Shown: positions 32,618 through 44,945 of the stretch, piece by piece | How positions within the stretch are numbered: the first letter of the stretch is position 1 | Layout of the letters: every line of letters starts with the position of its first letter | DNA from: Micrasema longulum | Taxonomy: Eukaryota > Arthropoda > Insecta > Trichoptera > Brachycentridae | Assembly: GCA_022494885.1 (NCBI GenBank) | Contig: JAGVSM010003564.1 | Location: 38,530-102,529, forward strand | Direction: 5' to 3' | Length of the DNA: 64,000 nucleotides | Program-made: the position numbers and the translations under genes | The notes under the pieces: generated by a model | Seen by the model: the letters and a program-made list of their open reading frames with translations, nothing else | Databases searched by the model: none | Told to the model about the DNA's origin: nothing

Positions 32618-32740
32618 TGTTCAAACATAGACCGAATGTTACACAGTGTGTAAAGTAGCCTCTTAAAGCAGCTAATGGCAGGTAAGTCCTGTAAATGCCT
32701 AGACTCCTATATTTGCTTCTATAAAATGCTTCATCTCAAA
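32618..32740 (+). repeat. Family P fragment, second half
   Basis: ATGTTCAAACATAGACCGAA, GTTACACAGTGTGTAAAGTA and TGTAAATGCCTAGACTCCTA. Confidence 0.8.
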
Positions 32741-32849
32741 AAGTGTGAGTGAAAGAGTAAGTTCAAAATAAGTTTTTAAGATACGTTAACTTTAAACTTG
32801 GAATCAGATGTGAATTTATTAACTATGAAAAATTATAGATTTACTGAAT

Positions 32850-33310
32850 TTATTTAAGATTGTAAACTTTACATGGAACTGTCTAAAACTATTAGCACTC
32901 GTTAACTTCAAGGTACCTGGACGAATGACTCGTCAAGTACCTCCGTTTATTTGCAACAATTCGCGAACCGTATACTTGTATATTGCTATTCTGAATCTAC
33001 TCCATGTACTCGGCAATAACTATTCCGACGTTGCTGATATTTTTCACATAAAGTATAGCTTATATACGTAAATCAACTCTATTTAATCATTTCAAATATG
33101 ATAAATGGTAATTTACATTTTTTAGATTATAGTGCTTACTATGTTTATTTTTGTATGGGTACTATTGTGTACCATATTTACGTGTATACTTATTTTTTTA
33201 ATTACTTTAATTGTCATTACTATTACGATTTTTTTTATTTTTTTTATTGAGACAAAAGAACTTAATTGTATTTAATATACTTATATTTTGTACCTTTAAT
33301 AATAAATATA
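32850..33310 (+). mobile_element. Jockey/CR1-like LINE 3' end, copy of the 4667 family
   Basis: Codons read LKIVNFTWNCLKLLALVNF, then MTRQVPPFICNNSRTVYLYI and LLHVLGNNYSDVADIF, aligning residue for residue with FKIVNSIWDCPEPLSLINRL and MTRQVPPFCSNNSRTVY of the element at 4667-5310. Stops and a frameshift follow. The T-rich 3' UTR ends near 33310 in AATAATAAATATAAATAAAT. Only the last 85 or so residues of ORF2 are represented. Confidence 0.75.
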
Positions 33311-34005
33311 AATAAATTATTTTCCTTTTAAAATTTTATCTGCACACATTGTTCAATATTTTTTTATATCTAAATATTTTCTTTATACAAAACTGCTGTG
33401 TTATATGTATAGTATTTATGTAAAATAATACTTTTCAATTTAATTTTTAAGTTTTTCACATTATATTGAAATGTTTATATTATTTTTAATGTGTATCTTT
33501 TTAAGGTAAAAGGCACTGCGTGTCGTGTATAATAATATAAATAAATTAATCTCTGTTGTAATATATAAATAATATGTATACAAAAACAATCGTTTAGTTT
33601 GTAAACTTATAAAGCTCACCCCTTTTATCATTGCGTAATTAAGTTGTTAGAAATTTGTTTTGTGCATTTTGATTCAATTACAAGAACAAAGAACTCTATC
33701 TGGGATCGGATAACATCTGAATGAAACGGAATCTCACGGGGAACCGGAATTTCCATGCCAAAAACTGGTTCGGACGTAATAAAACAAAATAATAGTGAAA
33801 CTGATGATACAATCTGGAACGTTCTGGAAACCACGAGGATCATTATACCATTATTACAAATCTAATATAAGAGAAAAAATATTCGTAATCCCGGATTTCG
33901 TTTTTCAATTTATATAGAGGGGACAGAAAATAGGAACATATTTGAATGTAAGGGGCACTTTGTATGTATGTACTACCAATTCATCAAATAGCCGAAGTGT
34001 TAAGA
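33311..34005. other. Unassigned DNA
   Basis: A 71-codon minus open frame at 33628-33843 starts with Met and a hydrophobic stretch. It has no known domain, no exon signals and no support, so I do not call it a gene. Confidence 0.3.
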
Positions 34006-34007
34006 GA

Positions 34008-34108
34008 AAAATCGGTCTGACTATTCTTCATACAAACGTATTCCCGTATTTTCTCCCCCTAGATCACTACAGCAGTGGTTTTTACAAAAATAATTCGATA
34101 TTTAAATA
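34008..34108 (+). repeat. Repeat family K, partial copy
   Basis: AATCGGTCTGACTATTCTTC, CATACAAACGTATTCCCGTA and CTAGATCACTACAGCAGTGG match the first 100 bases of the copy at 34655. Confidence 0.75.
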
Positions 34109-34654
34109 TTAAAATATTAATTATTTTTTGTTTTGGAATTCAATCATAAAAAGTACCTAGGTACCTACTAACCAACAAAAAGTTACACTTTTTTATATTT
34201 ATCTCAACGGTTTTTACGTGCTTTGACAACACAATCAGGCATTTATTATTTTTATTATTTTATTTGGAATCTTGAAAGAGGGCTTAGATAAACAAATTGT
34301 TATGTGTGCTCTAATAAAGATAATGGACATATATTTCATTTATGAGTTATTTTACACATATTTCTTAACCTTCTGTTTGAATTTTGATATTTTAATTTTT
34401 TTTTTTTTAATCAAATGTCAAACTCACGTTAAAACCCATCTGGCGGTTAAAGAACGACTAAATACGAGTTGGGCATAACTAAGCGTTAGGGCATGAATTT
34501 CATAAGTGTCATAAATTTAGGGGAGTTAGATGCGTCTATTTGTATAAATAGGTAGATGGTTTTATTTAAGAACACTGAACCTGTTTCTATGGTTACTTAA
34601 AAGCATTATAAAAAATAATGTTTTGTTAGTACACTTAATAATAATTAATCTTAA

Positions 34655-34905
34655 AAGGAAACGCGGTCTGGTTTTTCTTCATACAAACGTATTTCTTTAT
34701 TTTCTCTTCCTAGATCACTAGAGCAGTGATTTTTTTACACGCCATAGACATTCACCATAAGCGTGTCTCTGTTGTTTTGTTTTTTTTTTTTGATAAATTG
34801 TTTCTTATGGAAGCTAGGATCATCCAAAAACAAAAAAGCACCCAGTTTTATCTGCCGTCTTCGGCCGTACGGTATAAAAATATGATAAATCGGAAAAGGT
34901 TCGAT
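34655..34905 (+). repeat. Repeat family K, copy 3
   Basis: AACGCGGTCTGGTTTTTCTT, CATACAAACGTATTTC, CACCATAAGCGTGTCTC, CAGTTTTATCTGCCGTC and CGTACGGTATAAAAATATG. A 104-codon open frame crosses it, but the frame is not kept in copy 1, so it is not protein coding. Confidence 0.8.
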
Positions 34906-35157
34906 ATTTTTTATTTCAGCTACGCAAAAACAATCCAACGTGCAGTTGTCTTTTTTGCACAGTATCGGAGAAGCGTTTGCGAGAGAGTGAAAACAATGTT
35001 CAAATATCTGTTCATCAAAATTCAAAGACTATTCTTTTAAGGCCCAAGACACAAACCAGTCCGCCGTCGACCCTGGGTATTTAATGTACTTACATAGACC
35101 CACACCCCGCCTCATATTTTTCAAAAATTCTGATCCAGTATTCCAAAAGTTTTATTG

Positions 35158-35411
35158 AATGAGGAACATTGGCCCTATTGGGTACAAAAAATAGTTTCTT
35201 ACGCGCGGTAAAAATTAGAGCATTGAATTATAAAGTAGAGTTTTTTACGGGAGATAACTTGAGACGTCACACGCGGAGTAATTTCAGAAATACAAAACTT
35301 TTTGAATTCATATAGCACTGATAATACGATACCTAAAAAAATTCAAACTAATTTTTGGCTTAGTTTAATAATAGTCTATTAACAAATGAAAAAAAACTCC
35401 ACTTCCTCGTT
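35158..35411 (-). mobile_element. Inverted-repeat DNA element M1, copy 2 (internally deleted)
   Basis: From AATGAGGAACATTGG through TTTCTTACGCGCGGTAAAAA, CACACGCGGAGTAATTTCAG and TGGCTTAGTTTAA to ACTTCCTCGTTA. The central 150 bases present in copies 1 and 3 are deleted. Confidence 0.8.
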
Positions 35412-36117
35412 ACAGTAAAAATCTAATTACTTTGAATTTGTTGAAATGCATGTACAATTTAACTTATTTAATCTGGAATAATAGTAAATACGTTTTTACG
35501 AATTTTTACGTAAATTCCTGCATCTCGTGGAATTTTTAAAACTTCAATTTGAGATTTCAGCCACTGTATATCTTAAATATTTACCTTACCATTCGTTTAG
35601 AATCAGTAATATTTCTTCTGTTAAAATGATGCGAAGGGATGTTTCTAATATGTGACCATCAAATCGTGGATTAATATTTTCTTCACCTCTGATTTATATC
35701 AAACTAGAAAACTTCTAAGTTTGCAGATTATTTGATTAGGGATTTTATTGTATCATCATAGCACGACCAATCTGGAATGTTTTACAAAGACAATATTTTG
35801 GCTTACTTCATCATCTTCAAGGAATCGTTTCTTGCATGATCCAGTCTGCATTTGAATTCATTTTCCGAAAACTCATTTGACATTGATTCAACGTGAAAAA
35901 CAAACGCACAGATTTCATACAAACATCATTAAATTGTTCCAAATAACAAGCCGAGTTGACCCACTGATTTCATAACAAAAATTTTCGGAGTTCAAACCAT
36001 GTGGTAACCACATAATATAAAATCTTTTGAGCGTGGTTTCATAAATTTCCTCTGATCATAAAAACCTCTATGAATCTGGACTTTGAAATCACACACTATT
36101 AACCGGTTGGAGGCATT
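35412..36117. other. Unassigned AT-rich DNA
   Basis: Nothing recognised. Confidence 0.4.
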
Positions 36118-36465
36118 CAAGATGTGGCTTCACAGAATCACTACGCTTCGTATACCGTGGACAAATTCGGTCAGCAATGTAAAAGTCCTAAGGAGAGCTA
36201 ATTACAACAGACAGTTGTAGAAATGCATTCAGGTCCGTAAGATTTCTTATCTGGGTCACATCCTGCGTAGAGACAAGTATAAAATCCTTTAACTTATAGT
36301 AATGGGCAAGATTGAGGGATAGCGAGGGCCTAGCAGAAGGCAAACGTCTTGGCTGCGCAACATAAGAGTCTGGACCGGAATGAGATGTGTGGAAGAGTTG
36401 TTCTGGGCAGCGCAAAGCAGAGAGGCCTTTTTAAAAGTGGTTACCAACGTAATGGTCACCTGATA
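36118..36465 (+). mobile_element. Non-LTR reverse transcriptase C-terminus (YLGHILR type)
   Basis: Codons with a few stops read WTNSVSNVKVLRRAN, then VRKISYLGHILRRDKYKIL, VMGKIEG, GPSRRQTSWLRNIRVWTGM and ELFWAAQSREAFLKVVTNVM. This is the conserved tail seen in a widespread insect endonuclease/reverse transcriptase family (often filed as RTE- or L2-like): YLGHxxRxxKY, then GRRRxSWLxNxRxW. Two related pieces lie on the minus strand at 42830-43040 and 55070-55390. Upstream RT motifs are gone. Shadow frames on the minus strand are not genes. Confidence 0.8.
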
Positions 36466-36825
36466 TGGTATCGGGACATTAGAACTGCGGATAATATTAT
36501 CAATCGCGGTTAATCGCCCCAAATCCATATAAAACATTATCCACTCATTGTGATCAAACTTCGCCTATTGTTATCACCTTAAATAATCATTATTACAGAT
36601 ATTATACATTTATAAAATTGAGCGGTGTAAATTCTTTGGAATTTATTTCATTGTTCAAAACTTTCAGAAGTTGATTTTGATATTACCACCTGTTCTGGGT
36701 CGCGTACTTACGTTTTGTGACCTAGAAACACTACTATCTATTTTGTCTTTATGTATTTGAAGCAAACAATTCTTTTTATATAACAATTTCATATCTAAAA
36801 CCTTAATTTTTTTAAATAATTAAAT
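36466..36825. other. Unassigned AT-rich DNA
   Basis: Nothing recognised. Confidence 0.4.
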
Positions 36826-36826
36826 A

Positions 36827-37215
36827 GTGGGAAAAGTAGACGGTTTTTTAAAATTAACTTTTATAATTAGGCCTAAGCTCCACAACTTTTTAAGCAAGGA
36901 CATATTGGTGAACAAAATGAAAAACAATATTTTCAAAGCTAGAGTCCATAAATGGATTGCTAAAAAGACTAGACAGGAAGCTGAGGAATATGTTTCATAT
37001 ATAAGAATACAATTTTAGTTTCTTGAAAATCTTTTTTCGTTTTATTGATGTAGGTATGTTTTTTTTTATTTTTTATTATTTCTTTTGAATTTTTACACAA
37101 TTGATATGAAAGTATGTACAATTATGTATAAAATAAATAATACACTGACACTCCGGAACGTGCCTGTGGGCCAGTGGAGTGGCTACATCCATAAATAAAA
37201 ATAAAAATATATTGA
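36827..37215 (+). mobile_element. Probable LINE 3' end
   Basis: A 63-codon frame reads HNFLSKDILVNKMKNNIFKA and RVHKWIAKK, resembling the last residues of non-LTR ORF2 proteins. It is followed by a T-rich 3' UTR, GTGCCTGTGGGCCAGTGGAG and a CATAAATAAAAATAAAAATA tail. The protein match is weak, so the main support is the 3' end structure. Confidence 0.5.
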
Positions 37216-37600
37216 ATGTACCGCACCTATTGTATAAACATTTTTGTTAACTATGTATTTGTGTTTTATATTGGATTAAATAAATAAATAAATAAAATTT
37301 AAGATAAGGCTTCATAGAACGATAGGTCAAATTGTGTTAAAAAATGAGCATTATCGTGTCATGCCGCATCAACGTTGCAATGCAAAACGCGTAGTAGAGT
37401 AGAAATGACTAACTGTCTATGCCAGTTTACTGTGAATTCAACGCTTTATGTCGCGCCCTTTTGCGCTGCTTCACATTAACTGACCGCCGCGCGTATAACA
37501 ACTATATCCCACTAAATGAAAGATAAGTTCCGAAGCCTCAGTTGAATGGAACACAGGACAGGTGCTTCGTGCCGCATCTAATGTATAATTAGAAATTGAA
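37216..37600. other. Unassigned DNA, moderately GC-rich at 37360-37580
   Basis: No open frame of note. The patch contains TATGTCGCGCCCTTTTGCGC and GACCGCCGCGCG. Confidence 0.4.
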
Positions 37601-37604
37601 AAAA

Positions 37605-37875
37605 ATATATTTCAGGCGTTGCCTAGTATGTAGGTGAAATAATTCAATGAGATGAATCTCACCCGCATAAATAAAGGTTTTAGGTCTTTAACTTCACAAA
37701 CATCAACAGATGAAATAATTGAAGGAATATATTTGTTCAAATATGGGCAGAATGGTGAATGTTACACTGTGTGTAATGTGGCCACTTAAACCAGCCAATG
37801 ACAGGTGATAAGCCCTGTAGATTCCTAGACTACTTTATTACCTTCTCTAAAATGTTCTTCATCTCTGTTGTAATA
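37605..37875 (+). repeat. Family P copy
   Basis: TTTCAGGCGTTGCCTAGTA, TCACCCGCATAAATAAAGG, CAACAGATGAAATAATTGAA, GGCAGAATGGTGAATGTTAC and CCAGCCAATGACAGGTGATA in order. Confidence 0.9.
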
Positions 37876-38014
37876 TGTTACAATAAAAATAATAGATTAT
37901 TTAACGTATCCATTAATCTTATCGGTTGTAAGCTAATATCGCAGACAGGTAAAATTAGTTATGTAGTAATTTCCGAGTCAGAACCAACCTAGTGGGTAGT
38001 TTGTAAAGTACGTT

Positions 38015-38095
38015 GTAGGTATTTTGAAGCAAGTCAAACACACGCTTGACTTGAAACCACACTACTGATTGCAACTTGCAACTTGCAACTTATAG
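38015..38095. repeat. Small hairpin and AACTTGC tandem triplet
   Basis: AAGTCAA and TTGACTT form a 7-bp hairpin around ACACACGC, followed by three tandem copies of AACTTGC. Confidence 0.7.
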
Positions 38096-38559
38096 AATAT
38101 TGCTTAAAGCGTCTCTAAGTTATATCCTGCAGAGTTCAATAAATTCATTACTAGAATTAAATTGATAAATTCCTCACCGAAAATCTAAGTCAATTAATTA
38201 ATACATGAAGGATATATTATACTCCCAGGAGTTCAAAAATACTTATTTGGAACGGTTAAAAAAAAAAAAAAATAGTGACTATATATAATATCAATAAATA
38301 CAATCCAATATAGTCAGAAAAAATATTTAAAACATAAAACTCAGTATTTTACAATATTTGTAGAAACGTATATTAAAAACTATCACTATCAAAACGATTC
38401 AAGTAATATTTTTTAAGTACTACACTTTAAGATTTACTACTTGACTTTTCATTTTTAAGTTCATCGGGCAGTTTATTAATTGGGAGGGGCCATTTTTTTC
38501 CAAAGAATTTTAGTTACATGATTTTTTAATTAAATTTTTAATACCAAAATATAGACAAA

Positions 38560-38665
38560 ATTATGACTGTTACCCAATGTGAAAAGTGATTACATAACCC
38601 AGCCGATGGCAAATTATGAGCTTTAGACTTCTATACTTTCAAAATTTCACCGCTATTGAAAAATT
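38560..38665 (+). repeat. Family P fragment, strongly diverged
   Basis: GACTGTTACCCAATGTG, AACCCAGCCGATGGCAAATT and TTTAGACTTCTATACTTTCA. Confidence 0.5.
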
Positions 38666-41600
38666 CACTAATAATTTTTTTTATAACGCCCAAGGGGCAA
38701 AAAAAATCATACTAAAAAAAAAAAGTGAAATTGGTTAGAAAAGTTAGAAAGTTAGAAAATAAAAAAAGAAATGATAAAAAAAAAATTAAGGTAAACATGA
38801 AAAAACAGTAAGTATTGTAACGTTGTAAAAAACAAGTCCAACATACCCCGTTTTTGAAAACATTTTAGTACTGGAATATAATTCTATGTTGCCTGATTTA
38901 GCGCCATCTGACGGCCGCGGTAGTAACTCATCCATATGGTGCCCGTGCTCTAGAAATAAATTCTTTTCCATTTGAAAACTCGGAACGAACAGTCCAGCTG
39001 TCGCGGAAGGACTCAAAGGGCAGGCAACCACACATTTAAAAAATGTAGTCCTTCAAGAAAGAGAACGTTCAACGTAACGTAAGCCTATTTGTTTTTAATT
39101 TATTAGCGCAATTCTTGTAGAGAGAAATATCATATTCTAATGAGATTGTATTTTATATAGGTTCCCTTTTTCTACCTTTTTTCTACCTTCTTCCACTTTT
39201 ATCTCCCTTTCTTTATTTTCCTACACTTTTTTATCTACTTTGTCCTATGATAAAGATTTTACAATATGTTATATTTACTTCATGATTTGAATGGATCACT
39301 AATCATTACGAAGTTTATTCGTAAATACCTGGAAAAGTCGGTGTCAGATTCTAAAGTTTTCTTCAAGATCATCAGACACAAATTAACAAATGCAATGAAG
39401 CAGACGATCATTTACTGAATTCAGATGTCGACAAACAATCTTCTGGGAACTCATCAACTGAGCCAATCATGAGTTTAAGCATATCAACCGAAGACGTCGC
39501 ATATCAAATTCCATCTTCGGATTTTATTTCGTAAAATCAACATTATTCCATATTACGGCGAGAAGAAAACAATCAAAAACCCATTTTAGTTGTTATTATT
39601 ATTGTTACGAATATTTACTTCTTAGATAAATTTATTGTCAACCATTTATTCATATCAGCTAGGCAGAATTTTGATTTTTTGTATTAACTAATCTTGTTAC
39701 ATTTGTAGAGGATTGCCTCTTTTATTAAAATTTTGTATTTCACTAACGAGTTGTTTATTTCATAGAATCTAGATCTCTGAGTCATATTTATTCCATTTTA
39801 CAGTAAAGTTTTTTATGTTTAACGTTTTTGATGCCGTTCATAAAATTAAATTTAAACAACAATCTTATTATTTTGAAGAATTCTCATGTTCTTGCCGATT
39901 GAGCGAAACTGGTGAATGGTAAGTTGTTTGTAGGTACTTTATTTGGTTATCTTCATTATTCTTCTATATCTTATAAATTTGCTCATTAAGGTTGTAATAT
40001 TCTACCTTTATAATGTCGCCCAACTGGGACCAAATAATTTATTTCAACCTCTTATAACTACTTACCGTTACAGTATATGAACAACAAATGCAAATATAAA
40101 AGTATTTCAAATGAATTATTTACAAACTAAAGCAAACAAAGTAAATAAAGTGTAACTAAATAATCAAGCAATCGCGAAAAAAGGAGAAATAAAAAAAAAT
40201 TAAATGCCTGTTTGCCAATACCTGCAATTGATTATTATAGAAAATAAAAACAAGTATGGGTTAATAAAAATAAACAAGTAACAGAAAATGGAGACACAAA
40301 ATGCTAAAATATGTGATCAAATAATTAAGTAAAAAGTAATATAATATTAACATCAATCAATCAAAATCAATATCTTCTAAAGTCACTTAATTGTAACACT
40401 GGACCCCAGAGCTAAAGGGCTCCAGGGGATATTAAAATGACTTGCTTTCAATTTCAAAAAGTTAGATTAAAACAACCGGTAAGCTTTAATGATTCATTAA
40501 ACAGCTAACAAACAAAGATTAAATGTGAAATGTATTTTTCTCTCCAATGCTTAACTATTTCGGAATACCAACGAAATGACTTTTGGTTTTAAATCACTAC
40601 TTTGCACCAACGAAAACGGTATTTTGCAATTATTAAAAAAATAATTGATACTCTTATCAAATTAGCTCTGTATTAAGATGGCGAATATTGAACTCTCGAC
40701 TGTAGAAAAAACAGTGTTGCAATGAAGAAAATTAAAAGATGCAATATTACTGTTACAGTGTACCCTGAGTTATAATATTCCACACCTGACCCTACCCAAA
40801 ACATTATCAATAAATATTTTAATATTTCATATGATTATTTTTATTTTATTTATAAATCATATAACACAAAGTATTTAACAAGTATAATACGTTGAATTAC
40901 ATTTCCAGGAGTTACAACAACTCAATTCGGGACATAAATAATATTAACATTAAGAAAATAACCCATATTGAGAAAGAAATTCATAATTCTGCACACGATT
41001 GAAACTGAAAAATTACACACATTGTGACAAATCTCGATTATTTGATACAAAAAAGAAATGACAAGTCGAGCCTAAAAAATATTGCAGTAGGTAATGTTGA
41101 TTTTGTGAGAAATCTAACCGTGATCATATGCATGACAGCTTAAAATTTGCACCCTTATTACTAAACTACGATTTTATTTTTTTAAATTCAATGCTAAGGA
41201 TTTCAAAGCGGGTATATTTGTACATAATGTATATATTATTTTGGTACTAATTTGTGTCTCGTTTTAATGAGTACGAAATGCTCAATGTGACCCATAGTTC
41301 CGCAGTCTGAACATTTTCCGAGTCCAGCAAATTACGAACTGTTAAACATAACTAAGGACCAACTAGTGACGTCACGGTCCAGGGCCCCTATTGTCGAGAC
41401 CTCATTGTTTCTAATACGCCGACCGTATTATGACGTTACGCCGCGTCGCATACGATGCCGACGCACGACGTTCGAAATCCCGGGGATTAGTCGCACACAC
41501 TTAATAAACTGACAAAATGCCTGCTCCGGAAACGTGGATATGTTCGTAATCCCTTTTTTCATTTCGTATTTTGAATGTCGGTACATATGCCGTGTTTTCA

Positions 41601-41714
41601 TTTACTGTTCATCAAAAATGTTGTTCTTCTGTAATACGGAAAATAATTTCATCTTTTTTCTTAATGGTGTAAGATACTGTATTCTTCTTCTTTTTATTTT
41701 TTGGCCAAGATTGG
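38666..41714. other. Long unassigned stretch
   Basis: No supported gene. A minus open frame at 38786-39031 is unrecognised. A CpG-rich patch lies at about 41350-41500. Confidence 0.35.
41350..41500. other. CpG-rich patch
   Basis: Unusually rich in CG for this window: GACGTTACGCCGCGTCGCAT and GCCGACGCACGACGTTCG. It could be a promoter-type island or a remnant of a GC-rich element. No core promoter motif can be assigned. Confidence 0.4.
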
Positions 41715-42550
41715 ATGTGGACTAGCACCACTCCAACCAGCTCCAGGTACCGCTTTGACGGCTTCAGAGAGTTGTCGGCAAGAAAGCTGAAACTTGGCGA
41801 TTTCTACTCAGTATTTCAGGTAGAAATATTTTTAATCCGAGAAGCTCCAGTTCGTGACTTAAAGAAACCACCAAACAGATGGGAACAAACACTGATTTCG
41901 ACAGATTGTAAATCAGGGGTCCAAGCAATAACAGATCGAAATTCGGTCAACCCGGACATTCATACCGAAATACAGAAACGGTAAACCAGATAACAAAATG
42001 TATATGTTGGACAGATGTGAGGGCACTGCGAAAACCAAGGCAATAAAAAGGAAAAGAAAAGGCTAGAGAAACTACTTTAAAAAACGGCACCTGATTTTGC
42101 TTAATTTTCTTTAAATTTTACCAAAATAAGGAGAAGCAGAATTTATAAGCTCTGGAATGACCAGTATTTAAGTGAAAGTACTGAACAGGTAACGAAAATA
42201 CATTCCCAACGATTTTTCATGACTTTGATTTAAGTAAAACATAACATGTTGGCAACCTGATTCAAGCCCTTGCCGACCATGGTGGTTTTATGAGCTATTT
42301 TCACCGCTTTCAGCTCTCGGAAATAAATAGCTATCCGTGTGATAGTGTAAAACCTAAGATATTCCACATATCTTAATGCATCGTCTCTTTTTTTTGAGCG
42401 AATGAAGCTAGAGGCGTGACATAGAAAGCTGAATGAGGACCTGTGAAATATCGTAAACTTTATAAGTCATAAGGACTCATCACGTGAGGTAATATAGTGG
42501 ATGGTAGAAACGATAAAAGCAATTGTTGAAATAAATTAAAATATGACACA
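41715..42550 (+). mobile_element. R1-like LINE, RNase H to C-terminus, decayed
   Basis: Codons read YSVFQVEIFLIREAPVR (the QAE-type motif of RNase H), then RWEQTLISTDCKSGVQAITD (the TDSxxAVQAI motif with the catalytic Asp) and HTEIQKR. A GHCENQGN segment follows, matching the WVxGHxGxxGNExAD motif. Past several stops come YKLWNDQYLSESTEQVTK and LIQALADHGGFMSYFHRFQL, then a Cys-containing tail. This order (RNase H, then HGxFxxYLHRF and a CCHC tail) is known for R1/I-group ORF2 proteins. The endpoint is approximate; related codons may continue to about 42740. Confidence 0.8.
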
Positions 42551-42829
42551 AAATGTCAAACACTGTCAAAGAGTAACGGAAGGTATATTAATGTCTCTCA
42601 ATAGTCCGGCTTCTCTTGAACGAGCTTTGTGTGGTTTTCTCTTCATTAGTTAAATGCGGAGAAGTTGCTTAACAATGCCACAGCCGACTTTTCCGCCGGA
42701 TCCTTCCACAATAGTTAGTGCAGTTAAAAATAACTACATGTTGCACTAAATATAAGCATTTTACGTAATAAGAAAGGCAAAATATAAGCAACTCCCCTTT
42801 TAAAAAAGCTCCAGGTACCGCTACCAGCT

Positions 42830-43040
42830 CCGATAATGAGCGCTGCGCAGCAGATCCTTAACATTTACCTGTCTGTCGGCAGGCACATATTCCTCAACTA
42901 CGATTACTTTTTACGGCCTCTTTCTCCTTTAATTTACTCTAATGTTATTAAGCGATGAAAAATATATTTACATCCTCGCATAATGTGGCCAAGGTACTCT
43001 AATTTGCCTCGTTTAACAGTATTTAAAAGCAGCTAAAATT
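42830..43040 (-). mobile_element. Non-LTR RT tail (YLGHIMRG type), minus strand
   Basis: The minus strand reads LNTVKRGKLEYLGHIMRGCK, then KGERGRKK after a stop. This is homologous to VRKISYLGHILRRDKYK at 36118 and to MKTIKQRKLEYFGRVMRGEK at 55070. It is badly decayed downstream. Confidence 0.7.
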
Positions 43041-43053
43041 ACAAACACAGAGG

Positions 43054-43160
43054 AGGCCTGTTGCTGACTCTTATACATGCAAGCAAAATATGGAATTGGA
43101 AAAACAATTACGAAGGTAGGCTAAATGCCGTTGAAATAAAATCTCTCAGCCGAATTTATT
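43054..43160 (+). mobile_element. RTE-like LINE fragment
   Basis: Encodes LLTLIHASKIWNWKNNYEGR and LNAVEIKSLSRI, matching VPTLMYGSEIWNWKNNDESR and LNAVEMRSLRRM of the element at 5336-6510. It is joined at 43163 to a minus-strand SINE-B. Confidence 0.85.
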
Positions 43161-43162
43161 AC

Positions 43163-43303
43163 GCTTCAGGTGCCAGTCCAGAGACAATGAAATATTCCAG
43201 TGTTAAACAAAATTCTATCCAAATTAATATTTCATATAGACCTTGCCAGGAACTGAATATTGGACCTCAAGCATGGAACATTAACGCAGCAACCACTATT
43301 CAA
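43163..43303 (-). mobile_element. SINE-B fragment, minus strand
   Basis: ACGCTTCAGGTGCCAGTCCA, GAGACAATGAAATATTCCAG, AATTAATATTTCATATAGAC and CTTGCCAGGAACTGAA, the middle and part of the head of SINE-B. The 3' tail is missing. Confidence 0.75.
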
Positions 43304-44815
43304 TAAATACGGACAAAAGTACAAAACGAATTAATAATGAAAACAAAAACGATAGTCTCCTTTTGTAATTGAGAATTCTCTGTAGCTCGGTAAATTAGTA
43401 AAAAATGGTGACCCGAGCCCAAAGTCAAATTTAACCTTCTACATTTCCGAGGTTCAGTTATTTAGGATGGGCGATTCATTGTTGACCCAACTTTTGACAT
43501 GCACTCATCCGATAAAAATTAAAATGGCGATCTCTTTGTCCTTTTCGCCAGCAAGAGAAACGCCGCCCCATTTGCGAAGTTTTAACAATACACAATACCC
43601 ATGCCCGTCGCATGTTATTTAGTATATTATATCAAATTTGTTTATGTCTGGAATATTTACAATTACCCGATTATGCGTAAAATACGTTGCTCAAACCAGC
43701 GACATTTGATATCAACAACCAACAGATTTAAAGCTTTTAGTTATAATTGGTCTGCCTCTTATTGGAACGGTTATCGCTTTATAAGTAGTATCTTCTAGGT
43801 TTGATTCTAAGCAAAATCAACAAAAAAATTATAGAAAAAAAAAATCTGATTCGAAATATATATTCTCACTCTACATTTATATTTATGTTCACTTGCCTTA
43901 ATGGTAAATTATAATTATAATTTAATCTAACTTACGAATACCTACTTGATTATATTCAACAAACTATATTATATATTTTACATGCGTGAAAATTATAATT
44001 TCTCTTGTCTTAAAATAAACTAATCAGGGCCGCGATTAGAAAAGCTGTTTTCATCGGTACCTACATATCACGTACGAATACATAAACTAAAATCGATATT
44101 TATACACTAAAATTTGTATATTTGTATTAAAATTTGAAATTGAAGATGTTTAGAAAGAAAAATGTAAACGGATCATATTTTTCATACAGAAAACTTTTTT
44201 TTATTATACTTTGTAGATAAAATCAAAGATAAATGTTAACTTCCCGTTACTCTGTGTAAATCTGTTGGCTCTAAGGTTTTTCGTGTAATGACTATAGTTA
44301 CGAAAAACTTTAATATATTTTATTATTATTTTTGTGAAGTGTGGGGTGATACGAAATATCCCAACACAAGTTTGCTATTTTTGGACATTGTATTTAATAT
44401 TATTTACTAAAAAATACCACAATGACATTCAGCGGGTATTTCCATTATGATTGAAATATAAAAACTGAGCACTGGCCGATTCCTTTTAAAGTGAATTATG
44501 CCAAAAATAGCTACTTCGAACGCCACATGTCCCACGTGATACATAATATATGTCAACGGTATCCTATCAAAAAAAATAGTTCCTCAGAAATAATGTTCGA
44601 AATACTAGTTTTCAAATAGAGAATCTTCAAATAATATTTATAATCTGCCAGCTTGTTTTAGTACTGAAAAACGCGACTAGGGTAAAGATGTAAAATACAG
44701 TGTACTTTTTTTGTTGTATGGAGAATAAGCTGAGGTATCAGCTAGTTTTATCGTTCACCAAAAACGGGTTGGGCGCTGGGCGCATTTTTGAGATTTTTTG
44801 TAGGAAGATATAAAC
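43304..44815. other. Unassigned AT-rich DNA
   Basis: Nothing recognised. Confidence 0.4.
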
Positions 44816-44816
44816 G

Positions 44817-44945
44817 GTCTTCTTCTTCTTCTTCTGCAGCCTTATTCTCTCCACTGCTGGATAAAGGCCTCTTCCAAACGTGTCCATTCCTTCCTATCAC
44901 CCGCTTTCATCATCCACGTTTTACCGGCAATAGAAGCAATGTCAT
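44817..44945 (-). mobile_element. RTE-like LINE C-terminus with GAA tail, minus strand
   Basis: The minus strand reads AGKTWMMKAGDRKEWTRLEE and AFIQQWRE, then a stop, followed by a (GAA)n run at 44817-44836. A tryptophan-rich DRxxWxxxxEAFxQQW ending and a trinucleotide tail straight after the stop fit RTE-like elements. It is a different family from the one at 5336. Confidence 0.65.

Noticed and set aside
33628..33843. Minus open frame with a signal-peptide-like start
   Set aside because: 71 codons, no domain, no splice or neighbour support. A hydrophobic N-terminus in AT-rich DNA arises easily by chance.
34726..35040. 104-codon open frame and its minus-strand counterpart
   Set aside because: They lie on repeat family K and the frame is not kept in the other copies.
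38786..39031. Minus open frame of 81 codons with fairly balanced codons
   Set aside because: No recognisable domain, flanks or splice signals I can defend; left as unassigned.
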